Shown here piece after piece: positions 24,802 through 33,464 of a DNA stretch of 64,000 nucleotides. Position 1 is the stretch's first letter. Each line of letters begins with the position of its first letter. Location: assembly GCF_900142655.1 (NCBI RefSeq), contig NZ_FRBQ01000011.1:62001-126000 (forward strand), read 5' to 3'. Below the pieces are notes generated by a model. That model did not search any database. It was given only the letters and a program-made list of their open reading frames with translations, and was not told where the DNA came from. Made by a program: the position numbers and the translations under genes. This DNA comes from Phytopseudomonas punonensis (GTDB lineage: Bacteria > Pseudomonadota > Gammaproteobacteria > Pseudomonadales > Pseudomonadaceae).

Positions 24802-26126
24802 GGCTGCAACAACGCCGCTGCAGCTGCCGGGTTCGACGGCAGATAAAAATGGATATAAGAGGCAGTCAGTCGCCCAATACGAAATACCGCCTCGCTGACA
24901 GGTTTGTCATTCGGGCAATCTCCACGCACCAATGGCTCAAGCACCGACTCGAGCCGCGAATGGTGGTAGCTGTGGCCGCGCAGCAGGCCCTCTGGCAACG
25001 CAACGCTTTGCAGAGCCAGCGCGACCAGGCGCTTCTGCATCTGCGCGTGGCCAGGCACCAGTCCGGCCAGCTCGGCGTGTTCACCCGCGGCATCACTCAG
25101 CGACTCGAGCAGATACAGCATGCCGCCGCACTCAGCGAGCATCGGCTTGCCGGCCTGCTGATGTGCCTTGATCGCCGCGATCATTGATCCGTTGGCGGCC
25201 AGCGCCTGCAGGTGCAGTTCCGGGTAGCCGCCGGGCAGATAGAGACTGTCCACCTCTGGCAGCGCCGCGTCGGCCAACGGACTGAAGAACACAAGGCTCG
25301 CGCCCATTTGCTCTAGCAGATCGAGATTGGCCTGATAGATAAAGGCGAAGGATGAGTCCCGGGCCACACCGATGCGCACGCCCTCCAACAGCGGCGGCAA
25401 TGGCGACAGCGAAGGCGCAGCGAAGGTCACCGGCGGTGGCAGGGTCACGGTCGCAGTCTGCGAGAGCGCATCGGCCGCGGTATCCAGACGCACGTCTAGG
25501 TCGGCAAGCTCGGCGGCCTGCACCAGGCCAAGATGCCGACTTGGCAATTCGATAGCCGCACTGCGTGGCAACGAGCCATACCAACGGATCGAGCTCGGAA
25601 GGCTGTCGCGGATCAGATCGTTATGGCGTCCCGGATTGACGCGATTGCCGAGTACGCCGGAGAACGGCAGGTCAGGCTGGTAGCTGGCCAGCCCGACAGC
25701 CAACGCGCCGAACGTCTGGGCCATGGCCGAGCCATCAATGACTCCCAACACCGGCACACCAAAACGGCGCGCCAGGTCGGCAGCCGACGGCGAACCGTCG
25801 AACAGGCCCATCACGCCTTCGATCAGAATCAGGTCCGCCTCGCCAGCCGCCTCCCAGAGCAGGCGACGGCTCTCGTCCTCGCCAACCATCCACAAGTCCA
25901 GCTGATAGACCGGGTTGCCACTGGCGCGGGAGAGAATCATCGGGTCGAGAAAGTCCGGCCCGCATTTGAATACCCGTACTCGCTTGCCCTGCCGCGTATG
26001 CAGGCGTGCCAGAGCGGCGGTGACAGTGGTCTTGCCCTGCCCCGAGGCAGGCGCTGCGATCACCAGCGCCGGGCACTGACGCGGCGCAAGGGGCTCAGCG
26101 CGAGAGAGCGATAGAGTTGGGCTCAA
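24798..26126 (-). CDS. cobB: cobyrinate / hydrogenobyrinate a,c-diamide synthase
   Basis: A 442-residue glutamine-dependent amidotransferase. The P-loop ASGQGKTT lies near residues 27-34, with KCGPDFLDP at about 54-62. The C-terminal glutaminase domain contains LAECGGMLYLLE with the catalytic Cys and a late HSYHHS. It amidates the a and c side chains. The start codon is TTG at 26126, overlapping the cobO stop as TTGA; no alternative start gives the full P-loop region. Confidence 0.93.
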   Translation of the reverse strand: MSPTLSLSRAEPLAPRQCPALVIAAPASGQGKTTVTAALARLHTRQGKRVRVFKCGPDFLDPMILSRASGNPVYQLDLWMVGEDESRRLLWEAAGEADLILIEGVMGLFDGSPSAADLARRFGVPVLGVIDGSAMAQTFGALAVGLASYQPDLPFSGVLGNRVNPGRHNDLIRDSLPSSIRWYGSLPRSAAIELPSRHLGLVQAAELADLDVRLDTAADALSQTATVTLPPPVTFAAPSLSPLPPLLEGVRIGVARDSSFAFIYQANLDLLEQMGASLVFFSPLADAALPEVDSLYLPGGYPELHLQALAANGSMIAAIKAHQQAGKPMLAECGGMLYLLESLSDAAGEHAELAGLVPGHAQMQKRLVALALQSVALPEGLLRGHSYHHSRLESVLEPLVRGDCPNDKPVSEAVFRIGRLTASYIHFYLPSNPAAAAALLQP

Positions 26127-26758
26127 AATTCCACGCCTTTCTGGGCCTTAACGCCAGCCTTGAAGGCGTGCTTGACGAGCGTCATCTCGGTGACGGTATC
26201 CGCGGCGTCGAGCAGCGCAGGCGGCGCTCCGCGGCCGGTCACCACCACGTGCTGCAACTCAGGGCGCGATTCGATATCCCGCAGCACCACGTCCACATCC
26301 AGGTAACCGTGCTTGAGCGCGATATTCAGCTCATCGAGCACCACCAGGGCGATCGTCGGATCGTTCAGCAGCTGCCTGGCAACATCCCAGGCCAGGCGAG
26401 CCTTCTCGATGTCGCGCTGGCGATCCTGGGTATCCCAGGTGTAACCCTCGCCCATCACGTGGTAGCTGACTTCATCGGGGAAGCGACGAAAGAAGTGCTC
26501 CTCACCAGTGGCCATGCCGCCCTTGATGAACTGCACGACGCCGACCTTGAGGCCGTGCCCCAGCGCACGGGCAACCATGCCGAACGCCGAGCTGCTCTTG
26601 CCCTTGCCATTGCCGCTGTGCACCAGCAGCAGCCCGTATTCGTCCTGCGCTTGAGCGATCTTCTCATCCATCAGCGCTTTCTTGCGGGCCATGCGGGCGT
26701 TGTGGCGCGCATCGCGCTCGGCAGATTCACGGCTCTGGGTTGGGCTCGACTCGCTCAT
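26123..26758 (-). CDS. cobO: cob(I)yrinic acid a,c-diamide adenosyltransferase
   Basis: A 211-residue CobA/CobO/BtuR-type corrinoid adenosyltransferase. The P-loop is GNGKGKS at 49-55, followed by VVQFIKGG, and the DELN (about 138-141) and GRGAP (about 174-178) blocks. It transfers adenosyl from ATP to Co(I). It is the first gene of the cob operon, directly downstream of the cobalamin riboswitch, with GGAGATCCC before the ATG. Confidence 0.95.
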   Translation of the reverse strand: MSESSPTQSRESAERDARHNARMARKKALMDEKIAQAQDEYGLLLVHSGNGKGKSSSAFGMVARALGHGLKVGVVQFIKGGMATGEEHFFRRFPDEVSYHVMGEGYTWDTQDRQRDIEKARLAWDVARQLLNDPTIALVVLDELNIALKHGYLDVDVVLRDIESRPELQHVVVTGRGAPPALLDAADTVTEMTLVKHAFKAGVKAQKGVEF

Positions 26759-26867
26759 GGGATCTCCTCAGCGCCGGCCGGTAAGCACGCGCAGGTAAAA
26801 CGCTCAGACAGAAACAAGCTATGCCTGATAACAAAAATGATCACACAGGAGTAGGCAGGAGCTGGCC

Positions 26868-26886
26868 GCGGCCACGCACCGGCCGC
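26868..26886 (-). promoter_or_regulatory. GC-rich hairpin between riboswitch aptamer and cobO
   Basis: GCGGCC/GGCCGC with a seven-base loop, in the region the transcript crosses between the aptamer and the cobO ribosome site. It has no T-tract, so control by occlusion of translation start is more likely than termination. This is inference. Confidence 0.45.
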
Positions 26887-26894
26887 GCCCACCG

Positions 26895-27112
26895 CGCAAC
26901 CCAGGAAAAGCGACAGGCCGGTCTCCGGGCTCACGAGCGTCGTATCCAAAGAGGACGCGACGGACAACGCCGCCTTCCCGTATCAGCGATACAGTGGCCA
27001 GTGGCGTGCTTGTACTCGTTTACCGTTGCGGGGGCAGCGTCGGCTTTGCGTGCTAGGCAGCAGCGCACCGACTTCCCAGTTTCACCACTTGGCCAAGGCC
27101 AGGGGCACCTGA
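26895..27112 (-). promoter_or_regulatory. cobalamin riboswitch
   Basis: On the minus strand the region carries the family elements in order: GGTGCCCCT at the 5' side, then GGGAAGTCGGTG, GACGCTGCCCCCGCAACGG, and finally the B12 box AGCCCGGAGACCGGCC (26916-26931). It lies upstream of cobO in the same direction, so adenosylcobalamin should repress the whole cob operon. An ORF that would run through it (26755-26967) is not a gene. Confidence 0.93.
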
Positions 27113-27196
27113 AGCAGATCGCAAAGGGTAAGGATTGGCAACATAAGCGTCAATCGAAGACTCGGCGCCATTCAGGCGCGAGCCGCTCAGACGACA

Positions 27197-27724
27197 TCAA
27201 GGGTGGCTGGCCAGCTCGACCGGAAATACCCGTTTGGCTTCAATATAGGCTCGCTGCCAGTAGCTGTTGGCAAGGCTGTCGAGACGCACAGTGCCGCCGG
27301 AGGACGGCGCATGTACGAAGCGCCCTTCACCAACATAAATGCCGGCGTGGCTGACGTTGCTGCCGCCATTGGTGGCAAAGAACACCAGATCACCGCTACG
27401 CAGTGCGTCGCGACCAACAGTTGGCGCGCGCATGCTGATCAGCTCACGGGTCGAGCGCGGCAGCCTGATGCCGGCAGCGTCACGGTAAACGTAACCAATC
27501 AGGCCACTGCAATCGAAACCGCTGTCCGGCGTGTTGCCGCCATAACGATAAGGCGTACCTACCAGACCCAATGCGCGAAATAGCACGTCGTCGGCACCGC
27601 CCTGGTAAACGCCAGGTGCAGGCACGACAACCACGGGTTGCGGTGCAGGTACGGGAGCTCTACTGGAGCAGGCACTGAGCAATGCCACGACAAGCAGGAA
27701 GGCGATGCGGATGGTGGCAGTCAT
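27197..27724 (-). CDS. NlpC/P60 family lipoprotein, peptidoglycan endopeptidase (1)
   Basis: A 175-residue lipoprotein with lipobox LLSAC (C19 lipidated), a Pro-rich linker (about 22-40) and an NlpC/P60 domain. The catalytic residues are C72 in DCSGL, H126 in SHAGIY and H138 in VHAP. Such enzymes cut peptide stems of peptidoglycan at the D-Glu-mDAP bond. It is shorter than its neighbour at 27859-28491 but clearly paralogous (IEAKRV and PRSTR motifs shared). Residue S20 after the Cys suggests outer-membrane sorting. Confidence 0.9.
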   Translation of the reverse strand: MTATIRIAFLLVVALLSACSSRAPVPAPQPVVVVPAPGVYQGGADDVLFRALGLVGTPYRYGGNTPDSGFDCSGLIGYVYRDAAGIRLPRSTRELISMRAPTVGRDALRSGDLVFFATNGGSNVSHAGIYVGEGRFVHAPSSGGTVRLDSLANSYWQRAYIEAKRVFPVELASHP

Positions 27725-27858
27725 GGACGGACGATCCTGGAGCCTGAATGCGCCCTACTCTGCCGTTTTCACAACTGCAGCGCAAGCTTTAGCTTTACGC
27801 TGCATTCGCTTGAAAACTATCAAATTGTTGCCCAGCCGATGCGACTGGGCAGCGCTAC

Positions 27859-28491
27859 TCAGTGCTGAGAGGCCAGCTGTTCGGTTGGCGCCAGCGCCAA
27901 CACACGCTTGGCTTCTATGAACGTACGCTTCCAATAGCCATCATCCAGGCTGTCGATACGTACGCCACCGCTGCGGCTGCTGGAGGAATGAATGAACTGG
28001 TCATCGCCCAGATAGATGCCGGCATGACTTACGCGGCCACGACCTGCAGTACTGAAGAACACCAGATCACCAGGCTTCAGCGCTTTGCGCTCAACCAGCG
28101 GCGCGTCAATGTTGATCATGTCGCGCGTCGAACGCGGCAGCTCCATGCCCAGCTCTTCGCGGAACAGGTAGCCGATAAAACCGCTGCAATCGAAACCAGT
28201 CTTCACCGAATTGCCGCCGAAGCGATAACGGGTGCCAATCAGGGAAATACCCTTCTCCAGTACGCTGTCTGCCAGCTGCGGCAGCTCGTAGGGGGCGTGC
28301 CCGGTGAAGCTGGCAACGGCGTCGTCATCACTGGCTGCGTGCTGATCAACAGCAGGCGCGTTAACTACTGGCCTGGCAGGCAGAGAAGCCTGGGCTGGTA
28401 CATCGCTCTGAAGTTGAGAACCATGGTTAGCGCAGGCGGCGAGAACCATTGTGAGTGCTAGAGGCACGAGGGGTGCGAAGCATTTGCGCAT
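27859..28491 (-). CDS. NlpC/P60 family lipoprotein, peptidoglycan endopeptidase (2)
   Basis: A 210-residue lipoprotein with lipobox LAAC (C20). An unstructured linker (about 25-65) precedes the NlpC/P60 domain with C102 in DCSGF, H156 in SHAGIY and H168 in IHSS. The ATG at 28491 is used; a GTG two codons earlier is possible. It is a tandem paralogue of the gene at 27197-27724, with a longer linker. A role in cell-wall opening during growth or division is likely. Confidence 0.9.
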   Translation of the reverse strand: MRKCFAPLVPLALTMVLAACANHGSQLQSDVPAQASLPARPVVNAPAVDQHAASDDDAVASFTGHAPYELPQLADSVLEKGISLIGTRYRFGGNSVKTGFDCSGFIGYLFREELGMELPRSTRDMINIDAPLVERKALKPGDLVFFSTAGRGRVSHAGIYLGDDQFIHSSSSRSGGVRIDSLDDGYWKRTFIEAKRVLALAPTEQLASQH

Positions 28492-28545
28492 GGGCACGAC
28501 CGTGGCATGAAAAATGAATAGCCGCGACTATGCCCACTAACGGGG

Positions 28546-29325
28546 TCATTTGCAAATATTATGATCAGCGATGTGACTCAGTAGTTCCGGAAAAACATCT
28601 AAGGCCCGTTCCTCCAGTCTGAAATCCACCAGATTGCTGACCTCTGAGTGCGACAAATTGACCTCCACGGTCACCCCGCCCGCCCGACGTGCTCGCACCA
28701 CTGGCTCGACTATATAAGGAAAGCTGGCACTCGTGCCGACACTGATCACCAGGTCGAAACCTTGCCCCAGCTGCTCGTAAAGGCGCTCGACAGCAGCCGT
28801 TGGCAACCTCTCACCAAACAGGGTAATGGGCGGGCGAAGCACACAACCGCACTCCTCGCACAAAGGCGGCAGTAGTTGCTGGAGACGCTCAGACAGCCGT
28901 TCGTCGGTTGCCCCGCAAGCCCGGCAATATAGCGGCGCCAGCTCGCCATGAATTTCGATCAGACGCTCTTCTGGGCTACCGGCCTGGCGGTGATAACCAT
29001 CGATATTCTGAGTAAGCACCCAGCACTCGGGCTTCAAGGCTTGCAACCTGGCGATTGCGTTGTGGGCCGCGTTCGGCTGCGCAGCCAGGCAAGCGCTACC
29101 GAGCTGCGCGAGGTATTTCCAGCACAAGGCGGGATCCTGGCGCAGCATCTCACCCGACAGCGCCACCTCGATTGGCACACCTTCATCGGTATGGCCGTTG
29201 TACAGACCGCCAAGCCCACGATACGTAGGCAGCCCCGAATCGGCCGAAAGGCCCGCACCGGTAATGATCAATATCCGCCGCGCCTCGATGAACGCCGACG
29301 CTAGGCGCTGCAGCTGAATACGCAT
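28546..29325 (-). CDS. NAD-dependent protein deacetylase, Sir2 family
   Basis: A 259-residue sirtuin. NAD-binding motifs are GAGLSADS at 23-30 and TQNIDGYH at 105-112, the catalytic H126 is in IEIHGEL, and the zinc site uses C134, C137, C156 and C159. The start at 29325 begins the family N-terminus and overlaps the upstream glycosylase-like stop by one base (TGATG); a longer frame to 29394 overlaps that gene. The arrangement resembles class III sirtuins or CobB, but acyl-lysine preference cannot be read here. Confidence 0.9.
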   Translation of the reverse strand: MRIQLQRLASAFIEARRILIITGAGLSADSGLPTYRGLGGLYNGHTDEGVPIEVALSGEMLRQDPALCWKYLAQLGSACLAAQPNAAHNAIARLQALKPECWVLTQNIDGYHRQAGSPEERLIEIHGELAPLYCRACGATDERLSERLQQLLPPLCEECGCVLRPPITLFGERLPTAAVERLYEQLGQGFDLVISVGTSASFPYIVEPVVRARRAGGVTVEVNLSHSEVSNLVDFRLEERALDVFPELLSHIADHNICK

Positions 29326-30044
29326 CAATGATTGACCGTATGAGCCAGCATCACCGAAAGCTGGCACATGGGCCGACCACTCTCCGCATGCCATTGATTG
29401 AAGGCTGCCTGAACCGCTGCGCGGTCGCGCTGACTGCTGGGCACCTTGTCGACGATCTTCTGTGCCTTGAGCGCGGCGACCATGTCATCGGAGGGAATAA
29501 AGGTGTCTTTGCCGACCATGCGTAAAAATCGTGGCGCTGAGAGCCCGCCGAGCTGGGTGCCCTGCTTGGCCAGCCAGTGCCAGAGGCCGACGATATCGGT
29601 AACCGGCCAGTCGGCGATCAACGCACCAAAGGCATAGCCGGGCTTGGGCGTAGTAGCCTTCACCTCAGCAGCCGGGCCGCTAAGCGCACCACGCTCTACA
29701 TCGAGAATGAACTGAGCGTTGCGTGGCACGCTTTTGAGCTTGCCCAAATGCCGAATCAGCCGGGCGTCCTGCATCAAACGCTCCAGGCGCTCGCCGCCCA
29801 TCAGCACGACTTTTTCCGGATCGAAACCGAAAAACACCTCTTCGAACGCCGGCCACTTGGCATCCACGAGGCTGTGCTTCAGGCCCGCCCGAAAGATGCG
29901 CAGGCTCATGATCGACAGATATCGATCATCACTCAACGCACGCAGTTTCTTGTCGGAAACAGGGTGCGGTAAACGCGCCTCAAGCTCCTCAAGCGAGCCG
30001 AAGCGGTTAACGCAGTACTCGTGCATCCATCGGTAATCGTGCAT
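29325..30044 (-). CDS. DNA-3-methyladenine glycosylase I-like protein
   Basis: A 239-residue protein resembling the Tag/adenine_glyco family (AGLKHSLVDAKWPAFEEVFFGFDPEKV region, about 54-79, followed by the helical LSAPRFLRMVGKDTFIPSD block). The N-terminus is unlike E. coli Tag: the zinc ligands C4 and H17 of that enzyme are not in the same place, and only one nearby Cys (C11) is present. Base-excision activity on alkylated adenine is therefore likely but unproven. It starts 20 bases after the ttcA stop. Confidence 0.7.
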   Translation of the reverse strand: MHDYRWMHEYCVNRFGSLEELEARLPHPVSDKKLRALSDDRYLSIMSLRIFRAGLKHSLVDAKWPAFEEVFFGFDPEKVVLMGGERLERLMQDARLIRHLGKLKSVPRNAQFILDVERGALSGPAAEVKATTPKPGYAFGALIADWPVTDIVGLWHWLAKQGTQLGGLSAPRFLRMVGKDTFIPSDDMVAALKAQKIVDKVPSSQRDRAAVQAAFNQWHAESGRPMCQLSVMLAHTVNH

Positions 30045-30064
30045 CGTGTGCGGTCAGCTCCGGA

Positions 30065-30889
30065 TTACAGGTTCATGACATTCAGGAAGCGCGGCGTGGC
30101 CTGCTCGTCGATCTTCAGACTGTTGAAATCGAACAGATTGCGGTCAGCCAATTGCGACGGCACCACGTTCTGCAGCGCCCGGAACATGATTTCGGTGCGG
30201 CCCGGCGATTTGCGCTCCCACTCCTGCAACATGTCTTTCACGACCTGGCGCTGCAGGTTTTCCTGAGAACCGCACAGGTTGCACGGAATGATCGGGAATT
30301 CCTTGAGCTTGCTGTAGGCCTCGATATCGGCCTCGTTGCAATAAGCCAGCGGGCGAATCACAACGTTGCGACCATCGTCGGCACGCAGCTTGGGCGGCAT
30401 GGCCTTGAGGGTGCCGCCGTAGAACATATTGAGGAAGAAGGTCTCGAGAATGTCGTCGCGATGGTGACCGAGGGCCATCTTGGTGGCGCCAATCTCGTCA
30501 GCGAAGGTATAGAGCGTGCCGCGGCGCAGGCGCGAGCACAGCGAACAGGTAGTCTTGCCTTCCGGGATCTTCTCCTTGACCACCGAATAAGTGTCTTTCT
30601 CGACGATGTGGTAAGGCACACCAATGGATTCGAGATAAACCGGCAGCACGTGCTCGGGAAAGCCCGGCTGTTTCTGGTCCATGTTCACGGCGACGATTTC
30701 GAAATTGATCGGCGCGACCTTCTGCAGATACAGCAGGATGTCGAGCATGGTGTAGCTGTCCTTGCCGCCGGACAGGCAAACCATGACCTTGTCGCCCTCC
30801 TCGATCATGTTGAAGTCGGCGATGGCTTCGCCAGCCTGACGACGCAGGCGTTTTTGCAGCTTGTTCTGATTGACCGAGAGGGTGCCCAT
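30065..30889 (-). CDS. ttcA: tRNA 2-thiocytidine biosynthesis protein TtcA
   Basis: A 274-residue PP-loop ATP pyrophosphatase that thiolates C32 of some tRNAs. The PP-loop SGGKDS is at 40-45, and the iron-sulfur cysteines are in CSLC (about 113-116) with a second Cys pair in CNLCG. The start at 30889 gives the well-conserved MGTLSVNQNKLQKRLRR N-terminus; an in-frame start at 30928 adds 13 residues. It is the first gene of a minus-strand run leading to the NlpC genes. Confidence 0.94.
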   Translation of the reverse strand: MGTLSVNQNKLQKRLRRQAGEAIADFNMIEEGDKVMVCLSGGKDSYTMLDILLYLQKVAPINFEIVAVNMDQKQPGFPEHVLPVYLESIGVPYHIVEKDTYSVVKEKIPEGKTTCSLCSRLRRGTLYTFADEIGATKMALGHHRDDILETFFLNMFYGGTLKAMPPKLRADDGRNVVIRPLAYCNEADIEAYSKLKEFPIIPCNLCGSQENLQRQVVKDMLQEWERKSPGRTEIMFRALQNVVPSQLADRNLFDFNSLKIDEQATPRFLNVMNL

Positions 30890-31042
30890 GGCGCGCAAGA
30901 ATCCGCTAGAAGTACTGAAGGCGCGCATTTTACCCAGAAAACGAAGCGCGCCCCAGCTACAAAACGGCTAACGGTCGGTGCATCGACAAAACCGGGCGTT
31001 ATCGGGTTATCAACTTGCCAGCGCATCGTCTAAGGTAAGCCA

Positions 31043-31621
31043 ATGACCGAAGAAACCGCCCCCACTCAACAACTGCTCGACCTGCTACGTACCGCGCCCG
31101 AAGGGCTATCGGAGTACGAGCTGTTGCTGCGCCTGAGTCGCTGGCAAGGCGGCGATGAGCGCCTGCCGACCGACACGCTTGAACTGTTTCGCAGCCACTT
31201 TCTGCTGTTCCACACGCTGTACCGGCTGCGTGATCAGTTACATGCAGAACGCCAGGCTTCTTTACAGATCAGCCCACTGTGCATTCGCTTGCTGCCTTAT
31301 CAAGGTACCGAAAGCGCGCTGAGTGAGCGCGAGCCGCTGCGCGACTATTACCTGGACCTCACCCATCTGCGCGATACCGGTGCGGACGACGTCGACAAGA
31401 TGCTCGGCGCTTTCTGGATGCGCCTGCAAGGCGCCGAAGACAAGCAGCACGCGTTAGCCACCCTGGAGCTCGACGAGCAGCAAGGCACGCTCGACCTGGC
31501 AGCCATCCGCCAGCGCTATCGCCAACTGGTCAGCCTGCACCACCCGGATCGCGGCGGTTGCACACAGCAGCTGCAACGCATCAACAGCGCCATGGAAACC
31601 TTGCAGCGTTACTACCGCTGA
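31043..31621 (+). CDS. DnaJ-related co-chaperone protein
   Basis: A 192-residue protein with a C-terminal J-like region containing the HPD motif (HHPDRGG at about 170-176), preceded by RQRYRQLVSLH. The N-terminal 130 residues match the DNAJ_related (PF12339) type seen in gammaproteobacteria. It would stimulate a DnaK-type ATPase; the client is unknown. It is divergent from ttcA and 83 bases upstream of sprT. Confidence 0.84.
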   Translation: MTEETAPTQQLLDLLRTAPEGLSEYELLLRLSRWQGGDERLPTDTLELFRSHFLLFHTLYRLRDQLHAERQASLQISPLCIRLLPYQGTESALSEREPLRDYYLDLTHLRDTGADDVDKMLGAFWMRLQGAEDKQHALATLELDEQQGTLDLAAIRQRYRQLVSLHHPDRGGCTQQLQRINSAMETLQRYYR

Positions 31622-31704
31622 GCGTCTACCACTCGGCTCTTCGCCCTGCAGAAGAGGCTGATCTACGGCATAATCGCCGCCAGTTATCGGCCTTCGTAGC
31701 GACC

Positions 31705-32199
31705 ATGTCCGACCAGATTCACGCCCGCGTCGAAGCCTGCTATCAGCAGGCAGAAATTTTTTTCAAACGCCCTTTCACACGCCCGCAGGTTAGCTTCAAG
31801 CTGCGCGGGCAGAAAGCTGGCGTGGCACATCTCACCGAAAACAAACTGCGCTTCAACCCGCAGCTTTACCGTGAGAACCAAGAGGACTTTCTACGCCAGA
31901 CTGTCGCCCACGAAGTGGCGCACCTGATCGCTCATCAGCTATTTGGCCTGAGCATTCAGCCCCATGGCGAGGAATGGCAATTGATCATGCGCGGCGTCTA
32001 CGAGCTACCGCCGCACCGCTGCCACAGCTATGACGTGAAACGCCGCCAGGTTAGCCGCTTCATCTATCGCTGCCAGTGCCCGCAAGGTGAGTTTCCGTTC
32101 TCAGCGCAGCGCCATGCGCTGGTGGCAAAGGGACGTCGCTACTTCTGCCGGCGCTGCAAAATCACCCTGCAGTTCACCGGCGAGCAGCGCATCGAGTAG
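31705..32199 (+). CDS. sprT: SprT family zinc metalloprotein
   Basis: A 164-residue SprT-like protein. The zinc site HEVAH lies near residues 70-74 with a third ligand about H86-H92 (GEEW...), and the C-terminal zinc ribbon is CQCPQGE...CRRCK. The start at 31705 follows a frame junction; the preceding in-frame codons overlap the DnaJ-related gene in another register and are not used. Bacterial SprT is linked to DNA-protein repair or stress responses by homology to SPRTN, but its role is not established. It converges on cheV with only two bases between the stops. Confidence 0.86.
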   Translation: MSDQIHARVEACYQQAEIFFKRPFTRPQVSFKLRGQKAGVAHLTENKLRFNPQLYRENQEDFLRQTVAHEVAHLIAHQLFGLSIQPHGEEWQLIMRGVYELPPHRCHSYDVKRRQVSRFIYRCQCPQGEFPFSAQRHALVAKGRRYFCRRCKITLQFTGEQRIE

Positions 32200-32201
32200 G
32201 C

Positions 32202-33089
32202 TCAGCCGTTCAAACGCTGAAATGCAAGCAACAATGCCTTGCTGAGATCCACGCTGGAAAACTTGGTCAACACGTCGTTGGCGCCTACTGCACGGGCCTT
32301 CTCGGTGTTCATGGTGCTGTCCAGCGAGGTGTGCAGCAGCACGTAAGTTTCGCTGAGCACGGCGTCCTTGCGAATCTGCTGAACGAGGGCATAGCCATCC
32401 ATTTCAGGCATTTCAATGTCGGAGACCAGCACCTCCACCGGCCGCCCCTCCTGCCGCGCAGCGTTCAGCACCTCCAAGGCACTCGCCGCGCTACGCACGG
32501 CCTGGCAATCGAGGTCGAGCTTGCGCAGGGTGATCAACGTCTGTTGCAAGGCGACTTGGGAATCATCGACCACCAGTACGCGCCGCCCTTGCAGTAAGCG
32601 GCGTTCTTCGACGCTAAGCAGCTCTTCGTTGACTTCCTCGAGCGGCGCCGGAGCGATCTCATGCAAGACCTTCTCGATGTCGAGAATCTGCACAATCTTG
32701 CCTTCGATCTGCGTCACGCCGGTGATGAATGCACGCGAACCCGCGCCCGAAGGCGGCGGGCGAACATCACGGGTTGAGCACTGCACGATACGCTCGACAC
32801 TGTGCACGTGCAGGCCCTGCCGCGAACGGCTCAGCTCGGTAACGATCAGGCAGCCTTCCTGATCGTCAGCGCCGCCACGCTCGCCAATCGCGCGGGCCAG
32901 GTCGATGACTGTCAGCGCCGAGCCACGTAGCGTTGCCACGCCACGAACGTGCGGATGGCGGCTGGGCATCTTGGTCAATGCGGGGCAAGGGATGATCTCA
33001 TTGACCTTGAGCAGATTGATGCCCAGCAGGCGGCCGTTGTGTAAGCGGAACAACAGCAGCGACAACGCATCGCCGAGCACCATGTTCAT
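32202..33089 (-). CDS. cheV: chemotaxis protein CheV (CheW-REC)
   Basis: A 295-residue coupling protein. The CheW-like domain spans about 5-150. The receiver domain spans about 170-293 with D175 and D176 in VVDDSQ, the phosphoacceptor D224 in SDIEMPEMDG, and K276 in LTKFSS. It links chemoreceptors to CheA and is modulated by phosphorylation. No other che genes adjoin it; a chemoreceptor lies 23 kb away in the window. The start at 33089 is ATG (MNMV), with ATG at the third codon also possible. Confidence 0.92.
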   Translation of the reverse strand: MNMVLGDALSLLLFRLHNGRLLGINLLKVNEIIPCPALTKMPSRHPHVRGVATLRGSALTVIDLARAIGERGGADDQEGCLIVTELSRSRQGLHVHSVERIVQCSTRDVRPPPSGAGSRAFITGVTQIEGKIVQILDIEKVLHEIAPAPLEEVNEELLSVEERRLLQGRRVLVVDDSQVALQQTLITLRKLDLDCQAVRSAASALEVLNAARQEGRPVEVLVSDIEMPEMDGYALVQQIRKDAVLSETYVLLHTSLDSTMNTEKARAVGANDVLTKFSSVDLSKALLLAFQRLNG

Positions 33090-33169
33090 TGACGTGACTC
33101 CCCATTTCCAAAAATAAAAAAGTGGCCCGGCTGCAATAGCGCCAGGCTCATCGCTCTAGTGGCAATCGG

Positions 33170-33406
33170 TCAGCCCAGAAAAGAAGCAACCTGCGGCGCA
33201 TCGAACGGCCAATGCAGCTCTGCGCCAGTATCGGTGCGCCGCAGCACAGGAATGACCAGAGCATAACGCTCCAGCAATCCTGGCACCTCAGCGATATCCA
33301 CAAGCTCGACCAACAGACCGTTTTCTACGAACGGCATCAACACGGCCTCTGCGTAATCACACAGGTGGCAGCCGAGGGTGCCAAGCAACTGGCATTCAGG
33401 CAGCAT
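33170..33406 (-). CDS. glutaredoxin family protein
   Basis: A 78-residue thioredoxin-fold protein of the DUF836 type with the redox site C15-H-L-C... in LGCHLCDYA (C13 and C16). The cis-Pro region appears as VIPVLRR. The small size fits the short glutaredoxin-like YdfF/DUF836 family. The electron donor is unknown. It lies 80 bases upstream of cheV on the same strand, separated by an A/T-rich stretch. Confidence 0.82.
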   Translation of the reverse strand: MLPECQLLGTLGCHLCDYAEAVLMPFVENGLLVELVDIAEVPGLLERYALVIPVLRRTDTGAELHWPFDAPQVASFLG

Positions 33407-33464
33407 GGTTGAAGGAGCCTGTTAAGTGATGAAGGCCGTATTCTAGCACCTCACCTCCCCCGGC

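Noticed and set aside
26755..26967. Minus-strand ORF of 70 codons upstream of cobO
   Set aside because: It runs through the B12 box of the riboswitch; the RNA structure explains the sequence better.
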